Positions 1-8,517 of a stretch of DNA of 64,000 nucleotides are shown here, one piece after another (within the stretch, counting starts at the first letter, position 1; each line of letters begins with the position of its first letter). The translations under genes and the position numbers were made by a program. Under the pieces are notes generated by a model that had not been told where the DNA came from, did not search any database, and worked only from the letters and a program-made list of their open reading frames with translations. Source of the stretch: BOG-938 sp048498155 (GTDB taxonomy: Bacteria > Pseudomonadota > Alphaproteobacteria > Caulobacterales > Caulobacteraceae); the NCBI GenBank assembly GCA_048498155.1, contig JBEHYN010000010.1:4855-68854 (forward strand). Reading direction: 5' to 3'.

Positions 1-432
1 CAGGCGGCCAAAAAGGTGTGCGAGCCGGACATGAAGTCGCTCTGCGCCGGCAAGAGCGGGCGCGAAGCGATGATGTGCATGCACGACAACCGCGACAAGG
101 TCAGCCAGGTCTGCAAGGACGCCATCGCCAAGGTGCGCCACCACGGTCGGCGCGGCAAAGGCATGAATGGCATGGATCGGATGGCCATGGGTGGCCCGCC
201 CTCGCCCGAGCGCCATGCCGCGATGCAGGCGGCCAAGGCGGCGTGCGAGCCGGACATGAAGGCGCTGTGCGCCGGCAAGTCGGGTCGCGAGGCGATGATG
301 TGCATGCATGAGAACCACGACAAGGTCAGCCAGACCTGCAAGGACGCCATGGCCAAGGTTCACCCCATGCACGGCCCAGGTCACGGCCCAGGTCACGCCC
401 ATGAGGGCGCTCCCCCGCCCGCCGCAAATTAG
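1..432 (+). CDS. Cys-rich repeat protein, 5'-truncated by window edge
   Basis: The reading frame is open from base 1, so the start and any signal peptide lie outside the window. Two tandem copies of a ~45-residue unit are visible, each with four Cys in the order CEPDMK-LC, MMCMH, and C-KDA, separated by a Met/Gly-rich linker. The spacing resembles the Cys-rich GLG1-type repeat (PF00839) found in small exported proteobacterial proteins. The C-terminus is His/Gly/Pro-rich (HGPGHGPGHAHEG), which suggests metal binding, but that is inference. No catalytic motif is seen. The near-identity of the two units points to internal duplication. Confidence 0.8.
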   Translation, partial: QAAKKVCEPDMKSLCAGKSGREAMMCMHDNRDKVSQVCKDAIAKVRHHGRRGKGMNGMDRMAMGGPPSPERHAAMQAAKAACEPDMKALCAGKSGREAMMCMHENHDKVSQTCKDAMAKVHPMHGPGHGPGHAHEGAPPPAAN

Positions 433-598
433 TCCAAGAGCACCGGCCGGCTCGCTGTAACAGGCGGGCCGGCGCCGGCATTGCTTGGGCCCCGCCGCCT
501 GCTATGGTCCCGCGTGAATCCTTGGGATTCGCGTCCTTTCGACTCTTCGCGCCGCCGTCGGCGACAAGAGACGACGCTCGGAGCCATCATCCAGGCAA

Positions 599-3500
599 AT
601 GCCCGATTTCGTTTTCCACGATCCATCCGGTCGCCGGGCCCGGCGCGTAGGCCTGGGCATGGGTCTCATACTATCCTTCATCGCGGCGATCGGCGCAGGC
701 TTCGCCGTGACCTTGGCCATGGCGCCGCACTTGCCGGACGTAAGGCTGAAGGACCCGCGCGTCCTGTCGGCGCTGCACCAGGAAAACGTCCACAAGCATC
801 CCATTCGGCCCACCTGGACCCGCATCCCCAAGCCGGGCGTTTTGCGCTCCGCCGCCGTCGGCGCCGTCCGACCCCTCACTGTCGCCTTCTATGTATCCTG
901 GGACCCTGAATCGCGCCTGTCCCTCGCCGAACACATCGGCAAGATCGATGTGGTGGCGCCCCAGTGGCTGCAACTCAACGGCTCGGTCGGCGGCACGACC
1001 CTGATTGAGGACCCGCAGGCCGAGGCCATCATCGCCGCCGCGCCCAAGCCGCCGTCGGTGCTTCCGGTGGTGTTCAACTTCAACACCCAGCAGCAGCGGT
1101 GGGACGGCGCCTTGGGCTCGTCCATGGTTCTCAACCCGGTCGCGCGCAAGGCGCTGATCGACCGGCTGGTGAATCTGGCCAAAGGGCGCGGCTTCGCCGG
1201 CTATGTAATGGACCTGGAAGAGCTGAGCCCGCAGGCCGTGCGGGCCTATCCAGGCTTTCTGGCTCAGATTCGCGCCGCCTTGCGCCCCTTGGGGCGCGAG
1301 CTGTGGGTCACCGCGCCGGTGGACGAGGACCAGCCGTGGCCGCTCAAGACCCTGCAGGATAACTGCGACGCCCTGGTGCTCATGGCGTTCGACGAGCACT
1401 ACCAGACCAGCGCGCCCGGCCCGCCGGCGGCGCAAACATGGTTCCAGGCCCATGTGAGCGAGGAACTGCGGCATCTGGATCCGGACCGCACGATCGTGGC
1501 CCTGGGCAACTACGGCTACGACTGGCCCAAGGATAAGGGCGCCAAGACCTTCGACACGGCCGATCCCCTGACCTTCAGCGAGGCCATGGTCAGGGCCAAC
1601 GATTCGGGGGTGGACATCGATTTCGATTCCGATGCGCTCAATTCTCACTACGCCTACACAGACGAGGACGACGGCGCCGCGCACGAGGTCTGGTTCCTGG
1701 ACGCCGCTAGTTTGTTCAACCAGATCAAGGTGATCGATGCCTGGCGGCCGCGCGGTTACGGCCTGTGGCGCCTCGGCGCCGAGGACCCCGGCGTCTGGTC
1801 CCTATTCGGGCGCGGTTACGGGCGCGCCGACACCGGCGCCCTGGCCGACCTGCCCGGGGGAACTGAGCCGGACTTTGACGGCACGGGCGAGGTGCTGAAG
1901 GTCACCGCCACGCCCAAGGACGGCAAGCGCAGCCTGGTGATGGATAAGGCCACGGGACTGATCACCGATGAGAACTACGACGTCATCCCCACCGGCTATG
2001 TGATCGAGCGCTACGGCGCCCACCCCGGCAAGGTGGCCCTGACCTTCGACGATGGGCCCGACCCGCGCTGGACCTCCAAAATTCTCGACATCCTCAAGCA
2101 GAAAAAGGCCAACGCCACCTTCTTCGTGATCGGCCAGAACATGGCCAACTGGCCCAGCCTGGTTCAGCGCGAAGTGCGCGAGGACAATGTGGTGGGCAAC
2201 CACAGCTTCACCCATCCCAATATCGGGGCCATCAGCACCCCGCAGGTAGACCTGGAGCTGAACGCCACCCAGCGACTGTTCGAGGTGGTCACGGGCAAAT
2301 CCATGCGGCTGTTCCGGCCCCCGTACTTTGGAGACGCCGAACCGTCCACTCCGCCGGAAATCACGCCCCTGCTCAAGGCTCAGGCCCTGGGCTATCTGAT
2401 CGTGGGTCTGCGTATCGATCCGGACGACTGGAAGAAGCCGGACCCCACGCACATCATCAACACCACCCTTCAGCGTCTGGCCGACACCAATCCGGATACT
2501 GGGGGTCAGGTGGTGTTGCTGCACGATTCCGGCGGCGACCGCAGCCGCACGGTCGCCGCATTGCCCCAGCTGATCGATCAGCTGCGCGCCCACGGCTATC
2601 AGCTGGTGACCGTGTCCGATCTGGCCGGAATCGCGCCGGGCCAGGCGATGCCGCCAACCCAGCGCGATATTGTCGAGTTGACACTGGACAGGATCGGCTT
2701 CGGATTCGTGCACGGGGTGGACGTGTGCATCTACACCCTGCTGGTCACCGCCATTGCCTTGGGTTTGGCGCGCCTAGCTTTCCTCAGCACCCTGGCCCTG
2801 TGGCACCGCTTCACCTCCGGGCCGTCGCCGCCGATGATGGATCCGACCACCGGCCCGTTGGTGAGCGTGCTGATCCCCTGTTTCAACGAGGAGAAGGTCA
2901 TTGCCTCCTCCACAGCGCGGATTCTCCAATCCGACTGGACGAACCTGGAGGTCTTGGTGCTGGACGATGGGTCATCCGACAATACGGCGCTCGAGGTAGA
3001 GCGCGCCTTCGGCTCTGATCCCCGTGTCCGGCTGATGTGCTTTGCCAACAGCGGCAAGGCCCACACCCTGAACAAGGGCCTGGCAGCGGCCAAGGGCGAG
3101 ATCATCGTCGCCCTGGACGCCGACACCCTGTTCCCGGCGGCCACCGTCGGTCGGCTCGTCCGCTGGTTCCAGGACCCTCAGATCGGCGCGGTGGCCGGTA
3201 ATGCCTTGGTCGGAAACCGCCTGAACATGGTCACGCGCTGGCAGGCGCTGGAATATGTCACCGCCCAGAACCTGGAGCGCCGCGCTTTGGACGCCCTTGG
3301 CGCCGTCACGGTGGTGCCCGGCGCGGTGGGGGCGTGGCGGCGCTCGGCGCTGGACGCCCTGGGCGGCTATCCGACCGACACCCTGGCCGAGGACCAGGAC
3401 CTCACCATCGCCGTGCAGCGCGCCGGCTGGAAGGTGGACTTTGACTCGGATGCGCGCGCCTACACAGAGGCGCCTGACACGGTGCAGGGTCTGCTCAAGC

Positions 3501-3973
3501 AGCGGTTCCGTTGGTCGTTCGGCACGCTTCAATGCCTCTGGAAGCACAGGGAAGCCCTGTTTGACCCCAAGCGCCCGGTGTTGGGTTTCGTGGCCCTGCC
3601 GCAAATCTGGCTGTTTCAGATCATCCTGACCGTGGCCGCGCCCCTGGTGGACTTAGCCGCCGTGTGGTCGATCATCTCGGCGCTCATGGCGCACTATTCG
3701 CACCCGGTGGAGTGGTCCTCCGACGATCTGGTCCGTCAACTGCTCTACTGGACCGCCTTCACCATGGTGGACCTGTCGGCCGCCGCCCTGGGCATGGCCC
3801 TGGAAAAACGCGCGCCCTGGTGGGACATCATCTGGCTGCCGGTGCAGCGCTTCGGCTACCGGCAGATGATGTACTATGTGGTGGTCAAGGCCGTGCTGAC
3901 GGCCCTGCGTGGCCCACGGGTCAGCTGGGGCAAGCTGGAGCGGCGCAATACGGCGGTTGAGGGCAAGGCGTAG
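599..3973 (+). CDS. Trifunctional GH18-like / polysaccharide deacetylase / GT2 glycosyltransferase membrane protein
   Basis: A 1124-residue protein with three fused enzymatic modules. An N-terminal membrane anchor (about 18-42) is followed by a GH18-like TIM-barrel region (about 95-400) with a YVMDLEEL segment matching the family D-x-x-D-x-E region. Next is a NodB-type deacetylase (about 475-690): TFDDGPDP, FFVIGQN, NHSFTHP and LLHDSGGD supply the Asp and metal-binding His motifs. A GT2 processive synthase follows (about 750-1000) with SVLIPCFNEE, LDDGSSDNT, DAD, EDQD and QRFRW, and hydrophobic segments flank it. Known families predict synthesis plus extracellular trimming and deacetylation of a beta-linked amino-sugar polymer. 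The actual polymer is unknown. Start chosen at the first ATG. Confidence 0.88.
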   Translation: MPDFVFHDPSGRRARRVGLGMGLILSFIAAIGAGFAVTLAMAPHLPDVRLKDPRVLSALHQENVHKHPIRPTWTRIPKPGVLRSAAVGAVRPLTVAFYVSWDPESRLSLAEHIGKIDVVAPQWLQLNGSVGGTTLIEDPQAEAIIAAAPKPPSVLPVVFNFNTQQQRWDGALGSSMVLNPVARKALIDRLVNLAKGRGFAGYVMDLEELSPQAVRAYPGFLAQIRAALRPLGRELWVTAPVDEDQPWPLKTLQDNCDALVLMAFDEHYQTSAPGPPAAQTWFQAHVSEELRHLDPDRTIVALGNYGYDWPKDKGAKTFDTADPLTFSEAMVRANDSGVDIDFDSDALNSHYAYTDEDDGAAHEVWFLDAASLFNQIKVIDAWRPRGYGLWRLGAEDPGVWSLFGRGYGRADTGALADLPGGTEPDFDGTGEVLKVTATPKDGKRSLVMDKATGLITDENYDVIPTGYVIERYGAHPGKVALTFDDGPDPRWTSKILDILKQKKANATFFVIGQNMANWPSLVQREVREDNVVGNHSFTHPNIGAISTPQVDLELNATQRLFEVVTGKSMRLFRPPYFGDAEPSTPPEITPLLKAQALGYLIVGLRIDPDDWKKPDPTHIINTTLQRLADTNPDTGGQVVLLHDSGGDRSRTVAALPQLIDQLRAHGYQLVTVSDLAGIAPGQAMPPTQRDIVELTLDRIGFGFVHGVDVCIYTLLVTAIALGLARLAFLSTLALWHRFTSGPSPPMMDPTTGPLVSVLIPCFNEEKVIASSTARILQSDWTNLEVLVLDDGSSDNTALEVERAFGSDPRVRLMCFANSGKAHTLNKGLAAAKGEIIVALDADTLFPAATVGRLVRWFQDPQIGAVAGNALVGNRLNMVTRWQALEYVTAQNLERRALDALGAVTVVPGAVGAWRRSALDALGGYPTDTLAEDQDLTIAVQRAGWKVDFDSDARAYTEAPDTVQGLLKQRFRWSFGTLQCLWKHREALFDPKRPVLGFVALPQIWLFQIILTVAAPLVDLAAVWSIISALMAHYSHPVEWSSDDLVRQLLYWTAFTMVDLSAAALGMALEKRAPWWDIIWLPVQRFGYRQMMYYVVVKAVLTALRGPRVSWGKLERRNTAVEGKA

Positions 3974-4353
3974 GATTCAGGCGTAACGTCCCAACGGGGA
4001 AACTTGTAACGTGGGCCGGGCTGATGCCGCGCCGGAATTAGCCATAGCCGTTCGCGCTCAGCCGGGGTTGTATAATCCCGCGCCCACGCCCCGCCGTGAG
4101 GCAATGGCCTACGGCCACCCTTGACTGCAGCAGGCCCTGCGAATGCGATCAACGGAGCAGCGCGGCGGCTTCAAAATAAAGCGTCGTTCCCCATCAATGG
4201 GTAAAAGCTGGCCGGACTCTATCGACCAGGCCACCGCGCGCACCGCCGCTTATTTTTGTCGCATACAATGCACAATCCTTGAGCGCTACGCCACGGCTCA
4301 GCTATAGCCACGACAAGGGCTCCTCAAGAGCTCGCATCGGGGGGCGCACGAAC
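3974..4353. other. Intergenic region upstream of amtB
   Basis: 380 bp without a convincing gene. It holds a TATAAT hexamer at 4071-4076 without a good -35 partner at 17 bp, and an in-frame TTG at 4279 that could start amtB 25 codons earlier; that extension lacks a signal-peptide-like start. I looked for a sigma-54 (TGGCAC-N5-TTGC) site, common for amtB, and did not see one. Confidence 0.5.
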
Positions 4354-5664
4354 ATGGCACAGATCGGCAAGGGCTTGCGCCGTGCGGCGGCGGGATTGGT
4401 CTTGGCTCTGGCGGGGGGATCACTTGCGTTTGCCCAGGTCCCGGTCACGCCGGGCTTGGACCGCGGCGACACCGCCTGGGTTTTGACCGCCACGGCCCTG
4501 GTGCTGTTCATGACCTTGCCCGGACTTGCCCTGTTTTACGGCGGTTTGGTGCGTGCCAAGAACGTGCTGTCGGTGATGGCTCAGTGCGTGGCCATCGCCT
4601 GCTTGTCGTCCGTCTTGTGGCTGGCGGTGGGCTATAGCCTGGCATTCAGCGGCACGGCCCCGTTTATCGGCGATCTGTCCAAGAGCTTCTTGGTCGGGGT
4701 GGGCCGAAACGACCTGAGGGGCTCTATCCCTGAGCTGGCGTTCTTCATGTTCCAGGCCACCTTCGCGGTCATCACTCCGGCCCTGATCGTGGGCGCCTAT
4801 GTTGAGCGCATCAAGTTCGGCGCGGTGATGTTGTTCAGCGCTCTGTGGCTGCTGTTGGTCTATGCGCCGGTGACCCATTGGGTGTGGGGCGGCGGTTGGC
4901 TGATGCAACGGGGCGTCATGGACTACGCCGGCGGGCTTGTGGTCCACGCCACCGCCGGGGTCTCCGCCCTGTTGACCGCCGCCGCAGTCGGTCGCCGGGA
5001 CGGCTTTCCCAAAGATCTTCATCCGCCGCACAGCCCCGGTCTGACCATGATCGGCGCGGGCATGCTGTGGGTCGGGTGGTATGGCTTCAACGCCGGCAGC
5101 GCCTTGGCGGCTAACGGTGACGCGGGCGCGGCCTTGACCGCCACCCACTTGTCCGCCGCCGCCGCCGGTCTGACCTGGGGCGCGTGGGAATGGGGCCGCT
5201 TTGGTCGGATCAGCATGGTCGGCCTGGTCACGGGGGTGATCGCCGGTCTCGCCACCGTGACTCCAGCCTCCGGCTATGTGGGGCCGGCGGGCGGGCTGGT
5301 GCTGGGCGTGTGTGGCGCGACGGTGTGTTTTCTGGCTGTGGACCTGGTCAAGCACCGCTGGCGGGTGGACGATTCCCTGGATGTGTTCGCTGTGCACGGA
5401 GTCGGCGGCATTGTCGGCACATTGCTGGTGGCGGGTTTGGCCGGCGCCCGGCTGGGCGGCGTGGGGTATGGCGTAACCGGCGGGCCGAGTGGTCAAGTCT
5501 TGGTGCAGCTTACCGGCGTGGCGGCGACCTGCGCCTGGTCAGGGGTCATGACCGTGGTCATCCTGTTTGTCGTTCGTCGCGTCACTGGTCTGAGAGCTCG
5601 CGACGAGGAAATCGAGGATGGCCTGGACCTGTCCCAGCACGGAGAACGCAGCTACCCCTCCTGA
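4354..5664 (+). CDS. amtB: Ammonium transporter (Amt family)
   Basis: A 436-residue polytopic protein of usual Amt length. It begins with a cleavable signal (about 1-27, ending LAFA). About eleven hydrophobic helices follow. The family pore His pair is recognisable: GGLVVHATAG near residue 198 and VHGVGGIVG near residue 347. Function: conduction of ammonium/ammonia across the inner membrane for nitrogen assimilation. The ATG at 4354 is chosen over an upstream TTG because the signal peptide begins here. No glnK lies adjacent, which is unusual because amtB is often paired with it. The gene ends 6 bp from the convergent phosphatase gene. Confidence 0.92.
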   Translation: MAQIGKGLRRAAAGLVLALAGGSLAFAQVPVTPGLDRGDTAWVLTATALVLFMTLPGLALFYGGLVRAKNVLSVMAQCVAIACLSSVLWLAVGYSLAFSGTAPFIGDLSKSFLVGVGRNDLRGSIPELAFFMFQATFAVITPALIVGAYVERIKFGAVMLFSALWLLLVYAPVTHWVWGGGWLMQRGVMDYAGGLVVHATAGVSALLTAAAVGRRDGFPKDLHPPHSPGLTMIGAGMLWVGWYGFNAGSALAANGDAGAALTATHLSAAAAGLTWGAWEWGRFGRISMVGLVTGVIAGLATVTPASGYVGPAGGLVLGVCGATVCFLAVDLVKHRWRVDDSLDVFAVHGVGGIVGTLLVAGLAGARLGGVGYGVTGGPSGQVLVQLTGVAATCAWSGVMTVVILFVVRRVTGLRARDEEIEDGLDLSQHGERSYPS

Positions 5665-5670
5665 CGCACC

Positions 5671-6468
5671 CTAGCTCGCCTGCGCCATCGCGTCGCCGTG
5701 GGCCGTGGCCTGCAGGATAGATCGATCGGTCCCGAATAGCCGAGCGGCCGTGAGCACGCCTGTCGCATAGGCGCCGGTGTCCAGACCCAGGCGATTCTCG
5801 CCCAGAAAGGGCTCCGGCTCGGGCGTGTGGCCGTGCACCACGACCTTGGGGAAGGGGCGCGTCTCTTCCAGAAAATCACTACGAATCCACAACAGATCCT
5901 GCTCGCTCTGGCGCTCGATGGGCACGCCGGGGCGCAAACCCGCATGGACGAACACATAGTCGCCGTACTCGACGTACAGCTCCAGGCTTTGCAGGAATTC
6001 CACATGCTCGGGGGGCAGGGCCGTGGCCAAGGCTTCGCGCGCCTGCTCCCAAAGCTCCGAAGCGATGCGGGTCTGTGGCGCGGGCACGCCGTATGAGACC
6101 AAGGTGGAGGCCCCGCCGCTTTGCACCCACGCCGGGCCGATCTCCACATCGGTCAAAAAGCTGAGCATCGCCTGCTCGTGATTGCCCTTCAGGGCCCTGA
6201 CCTCGATGTTAGGCAGGGATTTCAGCCGGATCAGGAATTCGATCACCCCGCGCGAATAGGCGCCACGATCCACATAATCACCCAGAAACACCAGCACCGG
6301 CTTCTCTGCGGCGTCGTAGGCGTCGACGTCTGCGGCGATCTGCTTGATCAGGTCATGCAGAAGGTCCAGGCGCCCGTGCACGTCGCCAATGGCATAGACC
6401 AATCGGTCGCCGGTGGAGGGCTGACGTTTGGAGGATAGTTTTTTCTTCGGGCCGAAGCCAAACACCAT
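5671..6468 (-). CDS. PPP-family metallophosphoesterase (serine/threonine phosphatase-like)
   Basis: A 265-residue calcineurin-like phosphoesterase. The dinuclear metal site motifs appear in order: GDVHGR, GDYVDRG, GNHE, then VHAGLRPG and VHGHT. This set is typical of bacterial PPP phosphatases such as PrpA/ApaH relatives. Length fits single-domain members. It lies 15 bp downstream of the sugar transferase on the same strand, so the two are probably co-transcribed. Whether it acts on phosphoproteins, dinucleotides or a lipid-linked sugar phosphate cannot be told from sequence. Confidence 0.85.
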   Translation of the reverse strand: MVFGFGPKKKLSSKRQPSTGDRLVYAIGDVHGRLDLLHDLIKQIAADVDAYDAAEKPVLVFLGDYVDRGAYSRGVIEFLIRLKSLPNIEVRALKGNHEQAMLSFLTDVEIGPAWVQSGGASTLVSYGVPAPQTRIASELWEQAREALATALPPEHVEFLQSLELYVEYGDYVFVHAGLRPGVPIERQSEQDLLWIRSDFLEETRPFPKVVVHGHTPEPEPFLGENRLGLDTGAYATGVLTAARLFGTDRSILQATAHGDAMAQAS

Positions 6469-6483
6469 GCCGCCTTTTTGAAC

Positions 6484-7068
6484 CTAAAAACGCACGCCCT
6501 GCCCCCGCATCACCTTAGCTATGGTCAGCATCATAATCCGCAGGTCGAACCTTAGTCCCCGTTTCGATGCATATTCCTCGTCCATGCGCACCTTTTCGGC
6601 GATTGCGAGCTCATCGCGCCCATTGACCTGCGCCCAGCCGGTCAATCCGGGCCGTAAAGCATCCACCCCCTTGTTCGCGCGCAACGCGATCAGATCATCC
6701 TGATTAAACAAGGCCGGGCGCGGGCCGACCAGACTCATGTCGCCGACCAGAACGCTTAAAAGTTGTGGCAGCTCGTCCAGGCTCGATAGCCGCAGGAAAC
6801 CTCCAACCGGGGTTAGCCACCGTTCTGGGTCGCTCAGCAGGTGGGTGGCGAGTTGAGGCGTGTCGATCCGCATGGTGCGGAACTTCGGCATCAGGAACAG
6901 CCGCCCGCGGCGGCCCACGCGTTTGGACCAATGGATCGCCGGGCCCGGGGAGGTCAGGCGGACGACTGCGGCCAGACCCAGCATCGGGATCGCCAGCATG
7001 ACGAGGGCGATTCCTGAAACCAGAATGTCCAAGATGCGTTTGACGGCGTCCGAGGGTTTGCTGGGCAC
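6484..7068 (-). CDS. Polyprenyl-phosphate sugar-1-phosphate transferase
   Basis: A 194-residue bacterial sugar transferase (PF02397, WcaJ/ExoY type). It shows the KRILDILVS start, one N-terminal hydrophobic segment, and the conserved blocks KRVGRRGRLF, KFRTMR, SLDELPQLL, GDMSLVGPRPA and RPGLTGWAQVNGRDEL. The family loads the first sugar phosphate onto undecaprenyl phosphate for capsule, exopolysaccharide or holdfast repeat units. The GTG at 7068 is chosen because the frame further upstream runs through an inverted-repeat element and would need a TTG at 7146. A GAGCGG stretch upstream is a weak ribosome site. Confidence 0.87.
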   Translation of the reverse strand: MPSKPSDAVKRILDILVSGIALVMLAIPMLGLAAVVRLTSPGPAIHWSKRVGRRGRLFLMPKFRTMRIDTPQLATHLLSDPERWLTPVGGFLRLSSLDELPQLLSVLVGDMSLVGPRPALFNQDDLIALRANKGVDALRPGLTGWAQVNGRDELAIAEKVRMDEEYASKRGLRFDLRIMMLTIAKVMRGQGVRF

Positions 7069-7077
7069 TTTGATTAT

Positions 7078-7222
7078 CCGCTCATCCCGGCGAATGCAGG
7101 GACCCAGATCATAGGTCGCAACATTCGAAAAGTCCTTTGGCGCCAATACTATTGAAGTTCCGCCATGTCATCTGGGTCCCGGTATTGGCTTGCGCCGCCC
7201 TTCGTGTCGCTGGGATGAGCGG
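7078..7222. repeat. Composite inverted repeat (CTCATCCCGG family)
   Basis: Outer arms GCTCATCCC (from 7080) and GGGATGAGC (7212-7220) enclose inner arms GGGACCCAGAT (7099-7109) and ATCTGGGTCCC (7170-7180). It fills the divergent gap between the sugar transferase and trpS. The outer arm recurs near 14158, 14566 and 48609, so this is a dispersed family. Confidence 0.75.
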
Positions 7223-7286
7223 TGGGGGCTGCTCGACAATCACGGCCGGGAAGGCTAACTCGGCGGTCCTTATAAGGGTTCAAACG

Positions 7287-8333
7287 ATGACCGACGCCCC
7301 GGCTGCGCCATACGCCGGCCCCCAGCGCATCCTGTCGGGGGTCCAGACCTCCGGGGCCCTGCATCTGGGCAATTACCTGGGCGCCCTGGTCAAGTTCGTG
7401 CGCCTGCAACACGATGCCGAGTGCCTGTATTTCCTGGCCGATCTGCACGCCATCACCGTGTGGCAGGACCCGGCCAAGCTGCCCGGCCAGATGCGCGAGG
7501 TTGCCGCCGCTTTCATCGCCTCGGGCGTGGATCCGGACAAGGCGGCGATCTTTCCCCAGTCGGCGGTGCCCGAGCACGCGGAATTGGCTTGGATTTTCAA
7601 CTGCGTGGCGCGCTTGGGTTGGCTCGACCGCATGACCCAATTCAAGGAAAAGTCCGGTCAGCACAAGGAGCGCGCCTCGGTGGGTCTCTACACCTACCCA
7701 GTTCTGCAGGCCGCCGACATCCTGGTCTACAAGGCTACCCATGTGCCGGTGGGCGAGGACCAGAAGCAACACTTGGAGTTGACCCGCGACATCGCTCAGA
7801 AGTTCAACAACGACTTCCAGGCGCCGGGATTTTTCCCCATCACCGAGCCGGTGATCGAGGGGCCCGGCGCGCGGGTCATGTCCCTGCGCGACGGCTCGGT
7901 CAAGATGTCCAAGTCCGACCCCTCGGACCAGTCGCGCATCAACCTGCTCGATGACGCCGACGCCATCGCCCAGAAGATTCGCAAGGCCAGGACCGATCCG
8001 GAACCGCTGTCCGAAACCGTCGAGGCTCTCAAGCTGCGGCCCGAGGCCGACAATCTGGTGGGGATCTACGGCGCCCTGGCGGGGCTGACCAAGGATCAGG
8101 TTCTGGCCGAGTTCGGCGGCAAGGGCTTCGGCGCCTTCAAGCCGGCCCTGGCGGACCTGGCCGTGGCCAAGATCGCTCCCATCGGCGCGGAAATGCGCCG
8201 CCTGATGGCCGATCCGGCGGAAATCGACCGGGTGCTGCAAAAGGGCGTCGACAAGGCTCGCGCCATCGCCGGCCCCGTCGTGGCGGAAACCAAACGGCTG
8301 GTGGGCTTCTGGGCGCCGGGGCGGAATTCGTAA
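7287..8333 (+). CDS. trpS: Tryptophanyl-tRNA synthetase
   Basis: A 348-residue class I aminoacyl-tRNA synthetase. The HIGH-equivalent motif GALHLGNYLG lies near residues 24-33 and the KMSKS signature (KMSKSDPSD) near 206. Residues typical of bacterial TrpS such as YPVLQAADIL and GEDQKQHLELTRDIA are present. It charges tRNA-Trp in the cytoplasm. The ATG at 7287 is chosen: it puts the Rossmann start at the usual distance, whereas the upstream frame is repeat-derived. Confidence 0.96.
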   Translation: MTDAPAAPYAGPQRILSGVQTSGALHLGNYLGALVKFVRLQHDAECLYFLADLHAITVWQDPAKLPGQMREVAAAFIASGVDPDKAAIFPQSAVPEHAELAWIFNCVARLGWLDRMTQFKEKSGQHKERASVGLYTYPVLQAADILVYKATHVPVGEDQKQHLELTRDIAQKFNNDFQAPGFFPITEPVIEGPGARVMSLRDGSVKMSKSDPSDQSRINLLDDADAIAQKIRKARTDPEPLSETVEALKLRPEADNLVGIYGALAGLTKDQVLAEFGGKGFGAFKPALADLAVAKIAPIGAEMRRLMADPAEIDRVLQKGVDKARAIAGPVVAETKRLVGFWAPGRNS

Positions 8334-8517
8334 TCCTCGCTCCTCCCCGCAGATTCGGCGGGAATTTAGGCTTTTGGCTGTCGACCAACGAGCCGATGCA
8401 GAAGCTGGGAAGGATAGCTTTTCGCCGCTGAAGTGGCTCACCACCCCCGGCCGTGGCGTCAGCCCGCGATGCACTCACAACGAATCTGGAACTTCCCTCG
8501 CCGTGGCCGGACGGTGA

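Noticed and set aside
671..1684. Long open frame on the minus strand opposite the synthase fusion
   Set aside because: High-GC shadow of the real gene: Arg/Gly/His-rich composition, no family motifs, no ribosome site.
7069..7146. Longer N-terminus for the sugar transferase
   Set aside because: Needs a TTG start and is translated from an inverted-repeat element; the family N-terminus begins after 7068.
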